64,000 nucleotides of DNA from Hydractinia symbiolongicarpus (taxonomy: Eukaryota; Cnidaria; Hydrozoa; Anthoathecata; Hydractiniidae), in contig NC_079886.1 of NCBI RefSeq assembly GCF_029227915.1, positions 2,170,001-2,234,000 on the forward strand, given 5' to 3'. Below the pieces are notes generated by a model. The model did no database searches. It was not told where the DNA came from and worked only from the letters and a program-made list of their open reading frames with translations. Positions 28,901 to 42,409 of the stretch are shown here, piece after piece (within the stretch, counting starts at the first letter, position 1; every line of letters starts with the position of its first letter). The translations under genes and the position numbers were made by a program.

Positions 28901-31900
28901 AAGAAGGTACTCAAGGAGTAAACTCATTTCCCGAACGATTTTTTAAATTATTTTTTCACCTCTAAAACGCATGAGACTTGTAGTTTTCCAAAATGTTTTC
29001 ATTCTTGATGAGACGCTAAATAAAAGAAGTTTAATCGCCGGCAAACGAAAACCCGCGATTTCCCGTAAATCCCGGGCTTGGCCCGTATAGTCGAATGTAT
29101 ATAAAGAAAGTACCCTGTGAGTAAATTCATTTCCCGAACGATTTTTCAAATTATTTTTTCACCATTAAAGCGCATGAGATTTGTAGTTTTCAAAAATGTT
29201 TTCATTTTTGATGAGACACTGAATGAAAGAAGTTTGATCTCCGGCAAACGAAAACCCAGGATTTCCTGTAAATCCCGAACTTGGCCCGTATAGTCGAATG
29301 TATAAAAGAAAGTACCCAGGGAGTAAACTGATTTTCCGAACGATTTTTCAAATTATTTCTGCAGCACTAGAACGAATGAGACTTGTAGTATTCAAAAATG
29401 TTTACATTTTTGATGAGACGCCGAATGAACGCAGTTTAATCGCCGAAAACCGAAAACCCGCTTTTCCCGTAAATCCCTGGCTTGGCCCGTATAGTTGAGT
29501 GTATACAAAGAAAGTACTCTGTGAATAAACTCATTTTTAGAACGATTTTTTAAATTATTTTTTCACCACTAAAACGCATGAGACTTGTAGTTTTCAAAAA
29601 TGTTTTCATTTTTGAGAAGACGCTGAATAAAAGAAGTTTAATCGCGGGCAAACGAAAACCCGCGATTTCCCGTAAATCCCGTACTCGGCCCGTATAATCA
29701 AAAGTATACAAAGAAAGTACCCAGGGAGTAAACATATTTCCCGAACGATATTTTAAATTATTTTTTCACCGCTAAAACGCATGAGACTTGTAGTTTTCAA
29801 AAATGTTTTCATTTTTGATGAGACGCTAAATAAAACAAGTTTATTCGCCGGCAAACGAAAACCCGCGATTTCCCGTAAATCCCGGACACGACCCGTATAA
29901 TCAAAAGTATACAAAGAAAGTACCCAGGGAAAAAACTCATTTCCCGAACGATTTTTTAAATTATCTTTTCACCACTAAAACGCATGAGACTTGTAGTTTT
30001 GAAAAATATTTTCATTTTTGATGAGACGCTGAATAAAAGAAGTTTAATCGCCGGCAAACGAAAACCCGCGATTTCCCGTAAATCCCGTACTCGGCCCGTA
30101 TAGTCAAAAGTATATAAAGAAGGTACTCAAGGAGTAAACTCATTTCCCGAACGATTTTTTAAATTATTTTTTCACCTCTAAAACGCATGAGACTTGTAGT
30201 TTTCCAAAATGTTTTCATTCTTGATGAGACGCTAAATAAAAGAAGTTTAATCGCCGGCAAACGAAAACCCGCGATTTCCTGTAAATCCCGGGCTTGGCCC
30301 GTATAGTCGAATGTATATAAAGAAAGTACCCTGTGAGTAAATTTATTTCCCAAACGATTTTTCAAATTATTTTATCACCATTAAAGCGCATGAGATTTGT
30401 AGTTTTCAAAAATGTTTTCATTTTTGATGAGACGCTGAATGAAAGAAGTTTGATCTCCGGCAAACGAAAACCCGGGATTTCCTGTAAATCCCGAACTTGG
30501 CCCGTATAGTCGAATGTATAAAAGAAAGTACCCAGGGAGTAAACTGATTTCCCGAACGATTTTTCAAATTATTTCTGCAGCACTAGAACGAATGAGACTT
30601 GTAGTATTCAAAAATGTTTACATTTTTGATGAGACGCCGAATGAACGCAGTTTAATCGCCGACAACCGAAAACTCGCGATTTCCCGTAAATCCCGTACTC
30701 GGCCCGTATAATCAAAAGTATACAAAGAAAGTACCCAGGGAGTAAACATATTTCCCGAACGATATTTTAAATTATTTTTTCACCGCTAAAACGCATGAGA
30801 CTTGTAGTTTTCAAAAATGTTTTTATTTTTGATAAGACGCTAAATAAAACAAGTTTATTCGCCGGCAAACGAAAACCCGCGATTTCCCGTAAATCCCGGA
30901 CCCGAGCTGTATAATCAAAAGTATACAAAGAAAGTACCCTGGGAGTAAATTCATTTCCCGAACGATTTTTCAAATTATTTTTTCACCATTAAAGCGCATG
31001 AGATTTGTAGTTTTCAAAAATGTTTTCATTTATGATGAGACGCTGAATGAAAGAAGTTTGATCTCCGGCAAACGAAAACCCGCGATTTCCTGTAAATCCC
31101 GGGCTTGGCCCGTATAGTCGAATGTATATAAAGAAAGTACCCTGTGAGTAAATTCATTTCCCAAACGATTTTTCAAATTATTTTATCACCATTAAAGCGC
31201 ATGAGATTTGTAGTTTTCAAAAATGTTTTCATTTTTGATGAGACGCTGAATGAAAGAAGTTTGATCTCCGGCAAACGAAAACCCGGGATTTCCTGTAAAT
31301 CCCGAACTTGGCCCGTATAGTCGAATGTATAAAAGAAAGTACCCAGGGAGTAAACTGATTTCCCGAACGATTTTTCAAATTATTTCTGCAGCACTAGAAC
31401 GAATGAGACTTGTAGTATTCAAAAATGTTTACATTTTTGATGAGACGCCGAATGAACGCAGTTTAATCGCCGACAACCGAAAACTCGCGATTTCCCGTAA
31501 ATCCCGTACTCGGCCCGTATAATCAAAAGTATACAAAGAAAGTACCCAGGGAGTAAACATATTTCCCGAACGATATTTTAAATTATTTTTTCACCGCTAA
31601 AACGCATGAGACTTGTAGTTTTCAAAAATGTTTTTATTTTTGATAAGACGCTAAATAAAACAAGTTTATTCGCCGGCAAACGAAAACCCGCGATTTCCCG
31701 TAAATCCCGGACACGAGCTGTATAATCAAAAGTATACAAAGAAAGTACCCTGGGAGTAAATTCATTTCCCGAACGATTTTTCAAATTATTTTTTCACCAT
31801 TAAAGCGCATGAGATTTGTAGTTTTCAAAAATGTTTTCATTTATGATGAGACGCTGAATGAAAGAAGTTTGATCTCCGGCAAACGAAAACCCGGGATTTC

Positions 31901-33000
31901 CTGTAAATCCCGAAATTGGCCCGTATAGTCGAATGTATAAAAGAAAGTACCCAGGGAGTAAACTGATTTCCCGAACGATTTTTCAAATTATTTCTGCAGC
32001 ACTAGAACGAATGAGACTTGTAGTATTCAAAAATGTTTACATTTTTGATGAGACGCCGAATGAACGCAGTTTAATCGCCGACAACCGAAAACCCGCTTTT
32101 CCCGTAAATCCCTGGCTTGGCCCGTATAGTTGAGTGTATACAAAGAAAGTACCCTGTGAATGAACTCATTTTCAGAACGATTTTTTAAATTATTTTTTCA
32201 CCACCAAAACGCATGAGACTTGTAGTTTTCAAAAATGTTTTCATTTTTGATAAGACGCTGAATTTAAGAAGTTTAATTCCCGGCAAACGAAAACCCGCGA
32301 TTTCCCGTAAATCCGGTACTCGGCCCGTATAGTCAAAAGTATACAAAGAAAGTAGTCAAGGAGTAAACTCATTTCCCGAACGATTTTTTAAATTATTTTT
32401 TCACCACTAAAACGCATGAGACTTGTAGTTTTCCAAAATGTTTTCATTCTTGATGAGACGCTAAATAAAAGAAGTTTAATCGCCGGCAAACGAAAACCAG
32501 CGATTTCCCGTGAATCCCGGGCTTGGACCGTATAGTCGAATGTATAAAAGAAAGTACCCAGGGAGTAAACTGATTTCCCGAACGATTTTTCAAATTATTT
32601 CTGCAGTACTAGAACGAATGAGACTTGTAGTATTCAAAAATGTTTACATTTTTGATGAGACGCCGAATGAAAGCAGTTTAATCGCCGACAACCAAAAACC
32701 CACTTTTCCCGTAAATCCCTGTCTTGGCCCGTATATTTGAACGTATACAAAGAAAGTACCCTGTGAATAAACTCATTTTCAGAACGATTTTTTAAATTAT
32801 TTTTTCACCACTAAAACGCATGAGACTTGTAGTTTTCAACAATGTATTCATTTTTGATGAGACGCTAAATAAAACAAGTTTAATCGCCGGCAAACGAAAA
32901 CCTGCGATTTCCCGTAAATCCCGGACACGACCCGTATAATCAAAAGTATACAAAGAGAGTACCTAGGGAGTAAACTCATTTTCAGAACGATTTTTTAAAT
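19900..33000. repeat. Satellite sub-block D with CTGCAG-variant monomers
   Basis: This stretch is marked by a divergent monomer with ATTTCTGCAGCACTAGAACG in place of the usual T-rich/CACCACTAAAACG segment, GTAGTATTC in place of GTAGTTTTC, and GTTTACATTTTTG. Spacings between successive variant monomers are mostly about 608 or 810 bp, that is three or four monomers. A 2026-bp (ten-monomer) duplication places nearly identical segments at about 20.48-20.91 and 22.51-22.93 kb. Other monomers here carry CCATTAAAGCGCATGAGATTTG. Confidence 0.8.
26338..27863. repeat. Out-of-register 763-bp tandem duplication in the satellite
   Basis: The segment 26338-27100 is repeated as 27101-27863. At 27100/27101 a monomer is broken: CCCGGGCTT runs directly into CATTTCCCGAACG, skipping about 47 bp of linker. 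At 27863 the second copy instead continues normally into GGCCCGTATAG. The 763-bp length is about 3.76 monomers, so this duplication did not respect the monomer phase. Confidence 0.85.
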
Positions 33001-34019
33001 TATTTTTTCACCGCTAAAACGCATGAGACTTGTAGTTTTCAAAAATGTTTTCATTTTTGAGAAGACGCTGAATAAAAGAAGTTTAATCGCCGGCAAACGA
33101 AAACCCGCGATTTACCGTAAATCCCGTACTCGGCCCGCATAATCCAAAGTATACAAAGAAAGTACCCAGTTAGTAAACTTATTTCCCGAACGATATTTTA
33201 AATTATTTTTTCACCGCTAAAACGCATGAGACTTGTAGTTTTCAAAAATGTTTTCATTTTTGATGAGACGCTAAATAAAACAAGTTTATTCGCCGGCAAA
33301 CGAAAACCTGCGATTTCCCGTAAATCCCGGACACGACCCGTATAATCAAAAGTATACAAAGAAAGTACCCAGGGAGTAAACTCATTTCCCGAACGATTTT
33401 TTAAATTATTTTTTCACCACTAAAACGCATGAGACTTGTAGTTTTTAAAAATGTTTTCATTTTTGAGAAGACGCTGAATAAAAAAAGTTTAATCGCCGGC
33501 AAACAAAAACCCGCGATTTCCCCTAAATCCCGTACTCGGCCCGTATAGTCAAAAGTATACAAAGAAAGTACTCAGGGAGTAAACTCATTTCCCAAACGAT
33601 ATTTTAAATTATTTTTTCACCACTAAAACGCATGAGACTTGTAGTTTTCAAAAATGTTTTCATTTTTGAGAAGACGCTGAATAAAAGAAGTTTAATCGCC
33701 GGCAAACGAAAACCCGCGATTTACCGTAAATCCCGTACTCGGCCCGCATAATCCAAAGTATACAAAGAAAGTACCCAGTTAGTAAACTTATTTCCCGAAC
33801 GATATTTTAAATTATTTTTTCACCGCTAAAACGCATGAGACTTGTAGTTTTCAAAAATGTTTTCATTTTTGATGAGACGCTAAATAAAACAAGTTTATTC
33901 GCCGGCAAACGAAAACCTGCGATTTCCCGTAAATCCCGGACACGACCCGTATAATCAAAAGTATACAAAGAAAGTACCCAGGGAAAAAACTCATTGCCCG
34001 AACGATTTTTTAAATTATC

Positions 34020-37000
34020 TTTTCACCACTAAAACGCATGAGACTTGTAGTTTTCAAAAATGTTTTCATTTTTGATGAGACGCTAAATAAAAGAAGTTTA
34101 ATCGCTGGCAAACGAAAACCCGCGATTTTCTGTAAATCACGAACTTGGCCCGTATAGTCGAATGTATAAAAGAAAGTACCCAGGGAGTAAACTGATTTCC
34201 CGAACGATTTTTTAAATTATTTCTGCAGCACTGGAACGAATGAGACTTGTAGTATTCAAAAATGTTTACATTTTTGATGAGACGCCGAATGAAAGCAGTT
34301 TAATCGCCGACAACCGAAAACCCGCTTTTCCCGTAAATCCTTGGCTTGGCCCGTATATTTGAACGTATACAAAGAAAGTACCCTGCGAATAAACTCATTT
34401 TCAGAACGATTTTTTAAATTATTTTTTCACCACTAAAACGCATGCGACTTGTAATTTTCAAAAATGTTTTCATTTTTGATGAGACGCTAAATAAAACAAG
34501 TTTAATCGCCGGCAAACGAAAACCCGCGATTTCCCGTAAATCCCGGACACGACCCGTATAATCAAAAGTATACAAAGAGAGTACCCAGGGAGTAAACTCA
34601 TTTCCTGAACGATTTTTTAAATTATTTTTTCACCACTAAAACGCATGAGACTTGTAGTTTTTAAAAATGTTTTCATTTTTGATGAGACGCTAAATTAATG
34701 AAGTTTATTCGCCGGCAAACCAAAACCCGCGATTTCCCCCAAATCCCGGACTCGGCCCGTATAGTCAAAAGTATACAAAGAAAGTACCCAGGGAGTAAAC
34801 TCTATTCCCGAACGATTTTTTAAATTATTTTTTCACCACTAAAACGCATGAGACTTGTAGTTTTCAAAAATGTTTTCATTTTTGATGAAACGCTAAATAA
34901 AAGAAGTTTAATCGCCGGCAAACGAAAACCCGCGATTTCCCGTAAAGCCCGTACTCGGCCCGTATAGTCAAAAGTACACAAAAAAAGTACCCAGGGAGTA
35001 AACTCATTTCCCGAATGATTTTTTAAATTTTTTTTTCACCACTAAAACGCATGAGACTTGTAGTTTTCAAAGATATTTTCATTTTTGATGAGACGCTGAA
35101 TAAAAGAAGTTTAATCGCCGGCAAACGAAAACCCGCGATTTCCCGTAAATCCCGTACTCGGCCCGTATAGTCAAAAGTACACAAAAAAAGTACCCAGGGA
35201 GTAAACTGATTTCCCGAATGATTTTTTAAATTATTTTTTCGCCACTAAAACGCATGAGACCTGTAATTTTCCAAAATGTTTTCATTTTTGATGAGACGCT
35301 GAATAAAAGAAGTTTAAATGCCGGCAAACGAAAACCCGAGATTTCCTGTAAATACCGGGCTTGGCCCCTATAGTCAAATGTATACAAAGAAAGTACCCTG
35401 TGAGTAAACTCATTTTCAGAACGATATTTTAAATTATTTTTTCACCGCTAAAACGCATGAGACTTGTAGTTTTCAAAAATGTTTTCATTTTTGATGAGAC
35501 GCTAAATAAAACAAGTTTATTCGCCGGCAAACAAAAACCCGCGATTTCCCGTAAATCCCAGACACGACCTGTATAATCAAAAGTATACAAAGAAAGTACC
35601 CAGGGAGTAAACTCATTTCCCGAACGATTTTTTAAATTATTTTTTCACCACTAAAACGCATGAGACTTGTAGTTTTCAAAAATGTTTTCATTTTTGAGAA
35701 GACGCTGAATAAAAGAAGTTTAATCGCCGGCAAACGAAAACCCGCGATTTCCCCTAAATCCCGTACTCGGCCCGTATAGTCAAAAGTATACAAAGAAAGT
35801 ACTCAGGGAGTAAACTCATTTCCCGAACGATATTTTAAATTATTTTTTCACCACTAAAACGCATGAGACTTGCAGTTTTCAACAATGTTTTCATTTTTGA
35901 TGAGACGCTAAATAAAACAAGTTTAATCGCCGGCAAACGAAAACCCGCGATTTCCCGTAAATCCCGGACACGACCCGTATAATCAAAAGTATACAAAGAG
36001 AGTACCCAGGGAGTAAACTCATTTCCTGAACGATTTTTTAAATTATTTTTTCACCACTAAAACGCATGAGACTTGTAGTTTTTAAAAATGTTTTCATTTT
36101 TGATGAGACGCTAAATTAATGAAGTTTATTCGCCGGAAAACGAAAACCCGCGATTTCCCGTAAATCCCGTACTCGGCCCGTATAGTCAAAAGTATACAAA
36201 GAAAGTACCCAGGGTGTAAACTCATTTCCCGAACGATTTTTTAAATTATTTTTTCACCACTAAAACGCATGAGACTTGTAGTTTTCAAAAATGTTTTCAT
36301 TTTTGATGAAACGCTAAATAAAAGAAGTTTAATCGCCGGAAAACGAAAACCCGCGATTTCCCGTAAATCCCGTACTCGGCCCGTATAGTCAAAAGTACAC
36401 AAAAAAAGTACCCAGGGAGTAAACTCATTTCCCGAATGATTTTTTAAATTTTTTTTTCACCACTAAAACGCATGAGACTTGTAGTTTTCAAAGATATTTT
36501 CATTTTTGATGAGACGCTGAATAAAAGAAGTTTAATCGCCGGCAAACAAAAACCCGCGATTTCCCGTAAATCTCGTACTCGGCCCGTATAGTCAAAAGTA
36601 CACAAAAAAAGTACCCAGGGAGTAAACTGATTTCCCGAATGATTTTTTAAATTATTTTTTCACCACTAAAACGCATGAGACTTGTAGTTTTCAAAGATAT
36701 TTTCATTTTTGATGAGACGCTGAATAAAAGAAGTTTAATCGCCGGCAAACGAAAACCCGCGATTTCCCGTAAATCCCGTACTCGGCCCGTATAGTCAAAA
36801 GTATACAAAGAAAGTACCCAGGAAGTAAACTCATTTCCCGAACGATTTTTTAAATTATTTTTTCACCACTAAAACGCATGAGACTTGTAGTTTTTAAAAA
36901 TGTTTTCATTTTTGATGAAACGCTAAATAAAAGAAGTTTAATCGCCGGCACACGAAAACCCGCGATTTCCCGTAAATCTCGGACTCGGCCCGTATAGTCA

Positions 37001-37468
37001 AAAGTATACAAAGAAAGTACCCAGGGAGTAAACTCATTTCCCGAACGATTTTTTAAATTATTTTTTTACCACTAAAACGCGTGAGACTTGTAGTTTTCAA
37101 AAATATTTACATTCTTGATGAGACGCTGAATAAAAGAAGTTTAATCGCCGGCAAAGGAAAACCCGCGATTTCCCGTAAATCCCGTACTCGGCCCGTATAG
37201 TCAAAAGTACACAAAAAAAGTACCCAGGGAGTAAACTAATTTCCTGATTGATTTTTTAAATTTTTTTTTCATCACTAAAACGCATGAGACTTGTAGTTTT
37301 CAAAAATGTTTTCATTTTTGATAAGACGCTGAATTTAAGAAGTTTAATTCCCGGCAAACGAAAACCCGCGATTTCCCGTAAATCCGGTACTCGGCCCGTA
37401 TAATCAAAAGTATACAAAGAAAGTAGTCAAGGAGTAAACTCATTTCCCGAACGATTTTTTAAATTATT
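34020..37468. repeat. 17-monomer higher-order repeat, copy 1
   Basis: This block of about 3449 bp is followed directly by a near-identical copy. Diagnostic variants recur with that spacing: ATCGCTGGCA at 34101 and 37550, and the CTGCAGCACTGGAACG monomer near 34.22 and 37.67 kb. The boundaries are approximate, taken from where neighbouring monomers stop matching. Confidence 0.85.
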
Positions 37469-40400
37469 TTTTCACCACTAAAACGCATGAGACTTGTAGT
37501 TTTCAAAAATGTTTTCATTTTTGATGAGACGCTAAATAAAAGAAGTTTAATCGCTGGCAAACGAAAACCCGCGATTTTCTGTAAATCACGAACTTGGCCC
37601 GTATAGTCGAATGTATAAAAGAAAGTAACCAGGGAGTAAACTGATTTCCCGAACGATTTTTTAAATTATTTCTGCAGCACTGGAACGAATGAGACTTGTA
37701 GTATTCAAAAATGTTTACATTTTTGATGAGACGCCGAATGAAAGCAGTTTAATCGCCGACAACCGAAAACCCGCTTTTCCCGTAAATCCTTGGCTTGGCC
37801 CGTATATTTGAACGTATACAAAGAAAGTACCCTGCGAATAAACTCATTTTCAGAACGATTTTTTAAATTATTTTTTCACCACTAAAACGCATGCGACTTG
37901 TAATTTTCAAAAATGTTTTCATTTTTGATGAGACGCTAAATAAAACAAGTTTAATCGCCGGCAAACGAAAACCCGCGATTTCCCGTAAATCTCGGACACG
38001 ACCCGTATAATCAAAAGTATACAAAGAGAGTACCCAGGGAGTAAACTCATTTCCTGAACGATTTTTTAAATTATTTTTTCACCACTAAAACGCATGAGAC
38101 TTGTAGTTTTTAAAAATGTTTTCATTTTTGATGAGACGCTAAATTAATGAAGTTTATTCGCCGGCAAACCAAAACCCGCGATTTCCCCCAAATCCCGGAC
38201 TCGGCCCGTATAGTCAAAAGTATACAAAGAAAGTACCCAGGGAGTAAACTCTATTCCCGAACGATTTTTTAAATTATTTTTTCACCACTAAAACGCATGA
38301 GACTTGTAGTTTTCAAAAATGTTTTCATTTTTGATGAAACGCTAAATAAAAGAAGTTTAATCGCCGGCAAACGAAAACCCGCGATTTCCCGTAAATCCCG
38401 TACTCGGCCCGTATAGTCAAAAGTACACAAAAAAAGTACCCAGGGAGTAAACTCATTTCCCGAATGATTTTTTAAATTTTTTTTTTCACCACTAAAACGC
38501 ATGAGACTTGTAGTTTTCAAAGATATTTTCATTTTTGATGAGACGCTGAATAAAAGAAGTTTAATCGCCGGCAAACGAAAACCCGCGATTTCCCGTAAAT
38601 CCCGTACTCGGCCCGTATAGTCAAAAGTACACAAAAAAAGTACCCAGGGAGTAAACTGATTTCCCGAATGATTTTTTAAATTATTTTTTCGCCACTAAAA
38701 CGCATGAGACCTGTAATTTTCCAAAATGTTTTCATTTTTGATGAGACGCTGAATAAAAGAAGTTTAAATGCCGGCAAACGAAAACCCGAGATTTCCTGTA
38801 AATACCGGGCTTGGCCCCTATAGTCAAATGTATACAAAGAAAGTACCCTGTGAGTAAACTCATTTTCAGAACGATATTTTAAATTATTTTTTCACCGCTA
38901 AAACGCATGAGACTTGTAGTTTTCAAAAATGTTTTCATTTTTGATGAGACGCTAAATAAAACAAGTTTATTCGCCGGCAAACAAAAACCCGCGATTTCCC
39001 GTAAATCCCAGACACGACCTGTATAATCAAAAGTATACAAAGAAAGTACCCAGGGAGTAAACTCATTTCCCGAACGATTTTTTAAATTATTTTTTCACCA
39101 CTAAAACGCATGAGACTTGTAGTTTTCAAAAATGTTTTCATTTTTGAGAAGACGCTGAATAAAAGAAGTTTAATCGCCGGCAAACGAAAACCCGCGATTT
39201 CCCCTAAATCCCGTACTCGGCCCGTATAGTCAAAAGTATACAAAGAAAGTACTCAGGGAGTAAACTCATTTCCCGAACGATATTTTAAATTATTTTTTCA
39301 CCACTAAAACGCATGAGACTTGTAGTTTTCAACAATGTTTTCATTTTTGATGAGACGCTAAATAAAACAAGTTTAATCGCCGGCAAACGAAAACCCGCGA
39401 TTTCCCGTAAATCCCGGACACGACCCGTATAATCAAAAGTATACAAAGAGAGTACCCAGGGAGTAAACTCATTTCCTGAACGATTTTTTAAATTATTTTT
39501 TCACCACTAAAACGCATGAGACTTGTAGTTTTTAAAAATGTTTTCATTTTTGATGAGACGCTAAATTAATGAAGTTTATTCGCCGGAAAACGAAAACCCG
39601 CGATTTCCCGTAAATCCCGTACTCGGCCCGTATAGTCAAAAGTATACAAAGAAAGTACCCAGGGTGTAAACTCATTTCCCGAACGATTTTTTAAATTATT
39701 TTTTCACCACTAAAACGCATGAGATTTGTAGTTTTCAAAAATGTTTTCATTTTTGATGAAACGCTAAATAAAAGAAGTTTAATCGCCGGAAAACGAAAAC
39801 CCGCGATTTCCCGTAAATCCCGTACTCGGCCCGTATAGTCAAAAGTACACAAAAAAAGTACCCAGGGAGTAAACTCATTTCCCGAATGATTTTTTAAATT
39901 TTTTTTTCACCACTAAAACGCATGAGACTTGTAGTTTTCAAAGATATTTTCATTTTTGATGAGACGCTGAATAAAAGAAGTTTAATCGCCGGCAAACAAA
40001 AACCCGCGATTTCCCGTAAATCTCGTACTCGGCCCGTATAGTCAAAAGTACACAAAAAAAGTACCCAGGGAGTAAACTGATTTCCCGAATGATTTTTTAA
40101 ATTATTTTTTCACCACTAAAACGCATGAGACTTGTAGTTTTCAAAGATATTTTCATTTTTGATGAGACGCTGAATAAAAGAAGTTTAATCGCCGGCAAAC
40201 GAAAACCCGCGATTTCCCGTAAATCCCGTACTCGGCCCGTATAGTCAAAAGTATACAAAGAAAGTACCCAGGAAGTAAACTCATTTCCCGAACGATTTTT
40301 TAAATTATTTTTTCACCACTAAAACGCATGAGACTTGTAGTTTTTAAAAATGTTTTCATTTTTGATGAAACGCTAAATAAAAGAAGTTTAATCGCCGGCA

Positions 40401-40918
40401 CACGAAAACCCGCGATTTCCCGTAAATCTCGGACTCGGCCCGTATAGTCAAAAGTATACAAAGAAAGTACCCAGGGAGTAAACTCATTTCCCGAACGATT
40501 TTTTAAATTATTTTTTTACCACTAAAACGCGTGAGACTTGTAGTTTTCAAAAATATTTACATTCTTGATGAGACGCTGAATAAAAGAAGTTTAATCGCCG
40601 GCAAAGGAAAACCCGCGATTTCCCGTAAATCCCGTACTCGGCCCGTATAGTCAAAAGTACACAAAAAAAGTACCCAGGGAGTAAACTAATTTCCTGATTG
40701 ATTTTTTAAATTTTTTTTTCATCACTAAAACGCATGAGACTTGTAGTTTTCAAAAATGTTTTCATTTTTGATAAGACGCTGAATTTAAGAAGTTTAATTC
40801 CCGGCAAACGAAAACCCGCGATTTCCCGTAAATCCGGTACTCGGCCCGTATAGTCAAAAGTATACAAAGAAAGTAGTCAAGGAGTAAACTCATTTCCCGA
40901 ACGATTTTTTAAATTATT
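37469..40918. repeat. 17-monomer higher-order repeat, copy 2
   Basis: Near-identical to the block before it with scattered substitutions and a 1-bp length difference (landmarks are offset by 3449 at the start and 3450 at the end). The trailing GCTGAATTTAAGAAG monomer is found at 37.33 and 40.78 kb and also near 32.26 kb. The sequence after copy 2 (about 40.92-41.05 kb) resembles that after the 32.26-kb copy, so this block probably expanded inside an older arrangement. Confidence 0.83.
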
Positions 40919-42398
40919 TTTTCACCACTAAAACGCATGAGACTTGTAGTTTTCCAAAATGTTTTCATTCTTGATGAGACGCTAAATAAAAGAAGTTTAA
41001 TCGCCGGCAAACGAAAACCAGCGATTTCCCGTGAATCCCGGGCTTGGACCGTATAGTCGAATGTATATAAAGAAAGTACCCTGTGAGTAAACTCATTTCC
41101 CGAACGATTTTTCAAATTATTTTTTCACCATTAAAGCGCATGACATTTGTAGTTTTCAAAAATGTTTTCATTTTTGATGAGACGCTGAAAGAAAGAAGTT
41201 TGATCTCCGGCAAACGAAAACCCGGGATTTCCTGTAAATCCCGAACTTGGCCTGTATAGTCGAATGTATAAAAGAAAGTACCCAGGGAGTAAACTGATTT
41301 CCCGAACGATTTTTCAAATTATTTCTGCAGCACAAGAACGAATGAGACTTGTAGTATTCAAAAATGTTTACATTTTTGATGAGACGCCGAATGAACGCAG
41401 TTTAATCGCCGACAACCGAAAACCCGCTTTTCCCGTAAATCCCTGGCTTGGCCCGTATAGTTGAATGTATACAAAGAAAGTACCCTGTGAATAAAATCAT
41501 TTTCAGTACGATTTTTTAAATTATTTTTTCACCACTAAAACGCATGAGACTTGTAGTTTTCAAAAATGTTTTCATTTTTGAGAAGACGCTGAATAAAAGA
41601 AGTTTAATCGCCGGCAAACGAAAACCCGCGATTTCCCGTAAATCCCGTACTCGGCCCGTACAATCAAAAGTTTACAAAGAAAGTACCCAGGGAAAAAACT
41701 CATTTCCCGAACGATTTTTTAAATTATCTTTTCACCACTAAAATGCATGAGACTTGTAGTTTTCAAAAATGTTTTCATTTTTGATAAGACGCTGAATAAA
41801 AGAAGTTTAATCGCTGGCAAACGAAAACCCGGGATTTCCTGTAAATCCCGAACTTGGCCCGTATAGTCGAATGTATAAAAGAATGTACCCAGGGAGTAAA
41901 CTGATTTCCCGAACGATTTTTCAAATTATTTCTGCAGCACTAGAACGAATGAGACTTGTAGTATTCAAAAATGTTTACATTTTTGATGAGACGCCGAATG
42001 AAAGCAGTTTAATCGCCGACAATCAAAAACCCACTTTTCCCGTAAATCCCTGTCTTGGCCCGTATATTTGAACGTATACAAAGAAAGTACCCTGTGAATA
42101 AACTCATTTTCAGAACGATTTTTTAAATTATTTTTTCACCACTAAAACGCATGCGACTTGTAGTTTTCAAAAATATTTTCATTTTTGAGAAGATGCTGAT
42201 TAAAAAAAATTTAATCGCCGGCAAACAAAAACCTGCGATTTCCCGTAAATCCCGGACACGACCTGTATAATCAAAAGTATACAAAGAAAGTACCCAGGGA
42301 GTAAACTCATTTCCCGAACGATTTTTTAAATTATTTTTTCACCACTAAAACGCATGAGACTTGTAGTTTTTAAAAATATTTTCATTTTTGAGAAGACG
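40919..42398. repeat. Terminal satellite block next to the LINE
   Basis: The last seven or so monomers, again with the CTGCAG variant (near 41.33 and 41.94 kb) and similar in order to 31.9-32.9 kb. The array ends mid-monomer at 42398 after GAGAAGACG, where other monomers continue CTGAATAAAAG; the LINE begins at this point. Confidence 0.8.
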
Positions 42399-42409
42399 TC
42401 GTTCCAATA

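Larger units (their letters stand above)
1..42398. repeat. 203-bp satellite array, about 209 monomers
   Basis: The same ~203-bp monomer recurs head to tail without interruption. The landmark GAGACTTGTAG falls at 31, 233, 436, 639, 842 and 1046 and continues at this spacing to 42.36 kb. A typical monomer has a T-rich stretch, ACTAAAACGCATGAGACTTG, an AT dyad, a GCCGGC site and a C-rich segment with three CCCGTA hexamers. Monomers differ by scattered substitutions and small indels and fall into subfamilies. The period is not a multiple of three, so open frames of 60-130 codons on both strands repeat with it and show no protein family; I do not call them genes. I do not recognise the family. Length and order fit a pericentromeric or other heterochromatic satellite, which is inference. 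Confidence 0.97.

Noticed and set aside
38269-38634. 121-codon minus-strand frame spanning nearly two monomers
   Set aside because: The same peptide repeats twice because one monomer is a base or two longer there. It is a repeat artefact, not a gene.
1-42398. CENP-B box in the satellite
   Set aside because: The closest segment (minus strand, TTTCGTTTGCCGGCGAT) shares only the TTTCGTT start with the box and lacks the required A and CGGG core positions.
1-42398. CRISPR array
   Set aside because: The repeat is a contiguous 203-bp satellite with no unique spacers, in a eukaryotic setting.
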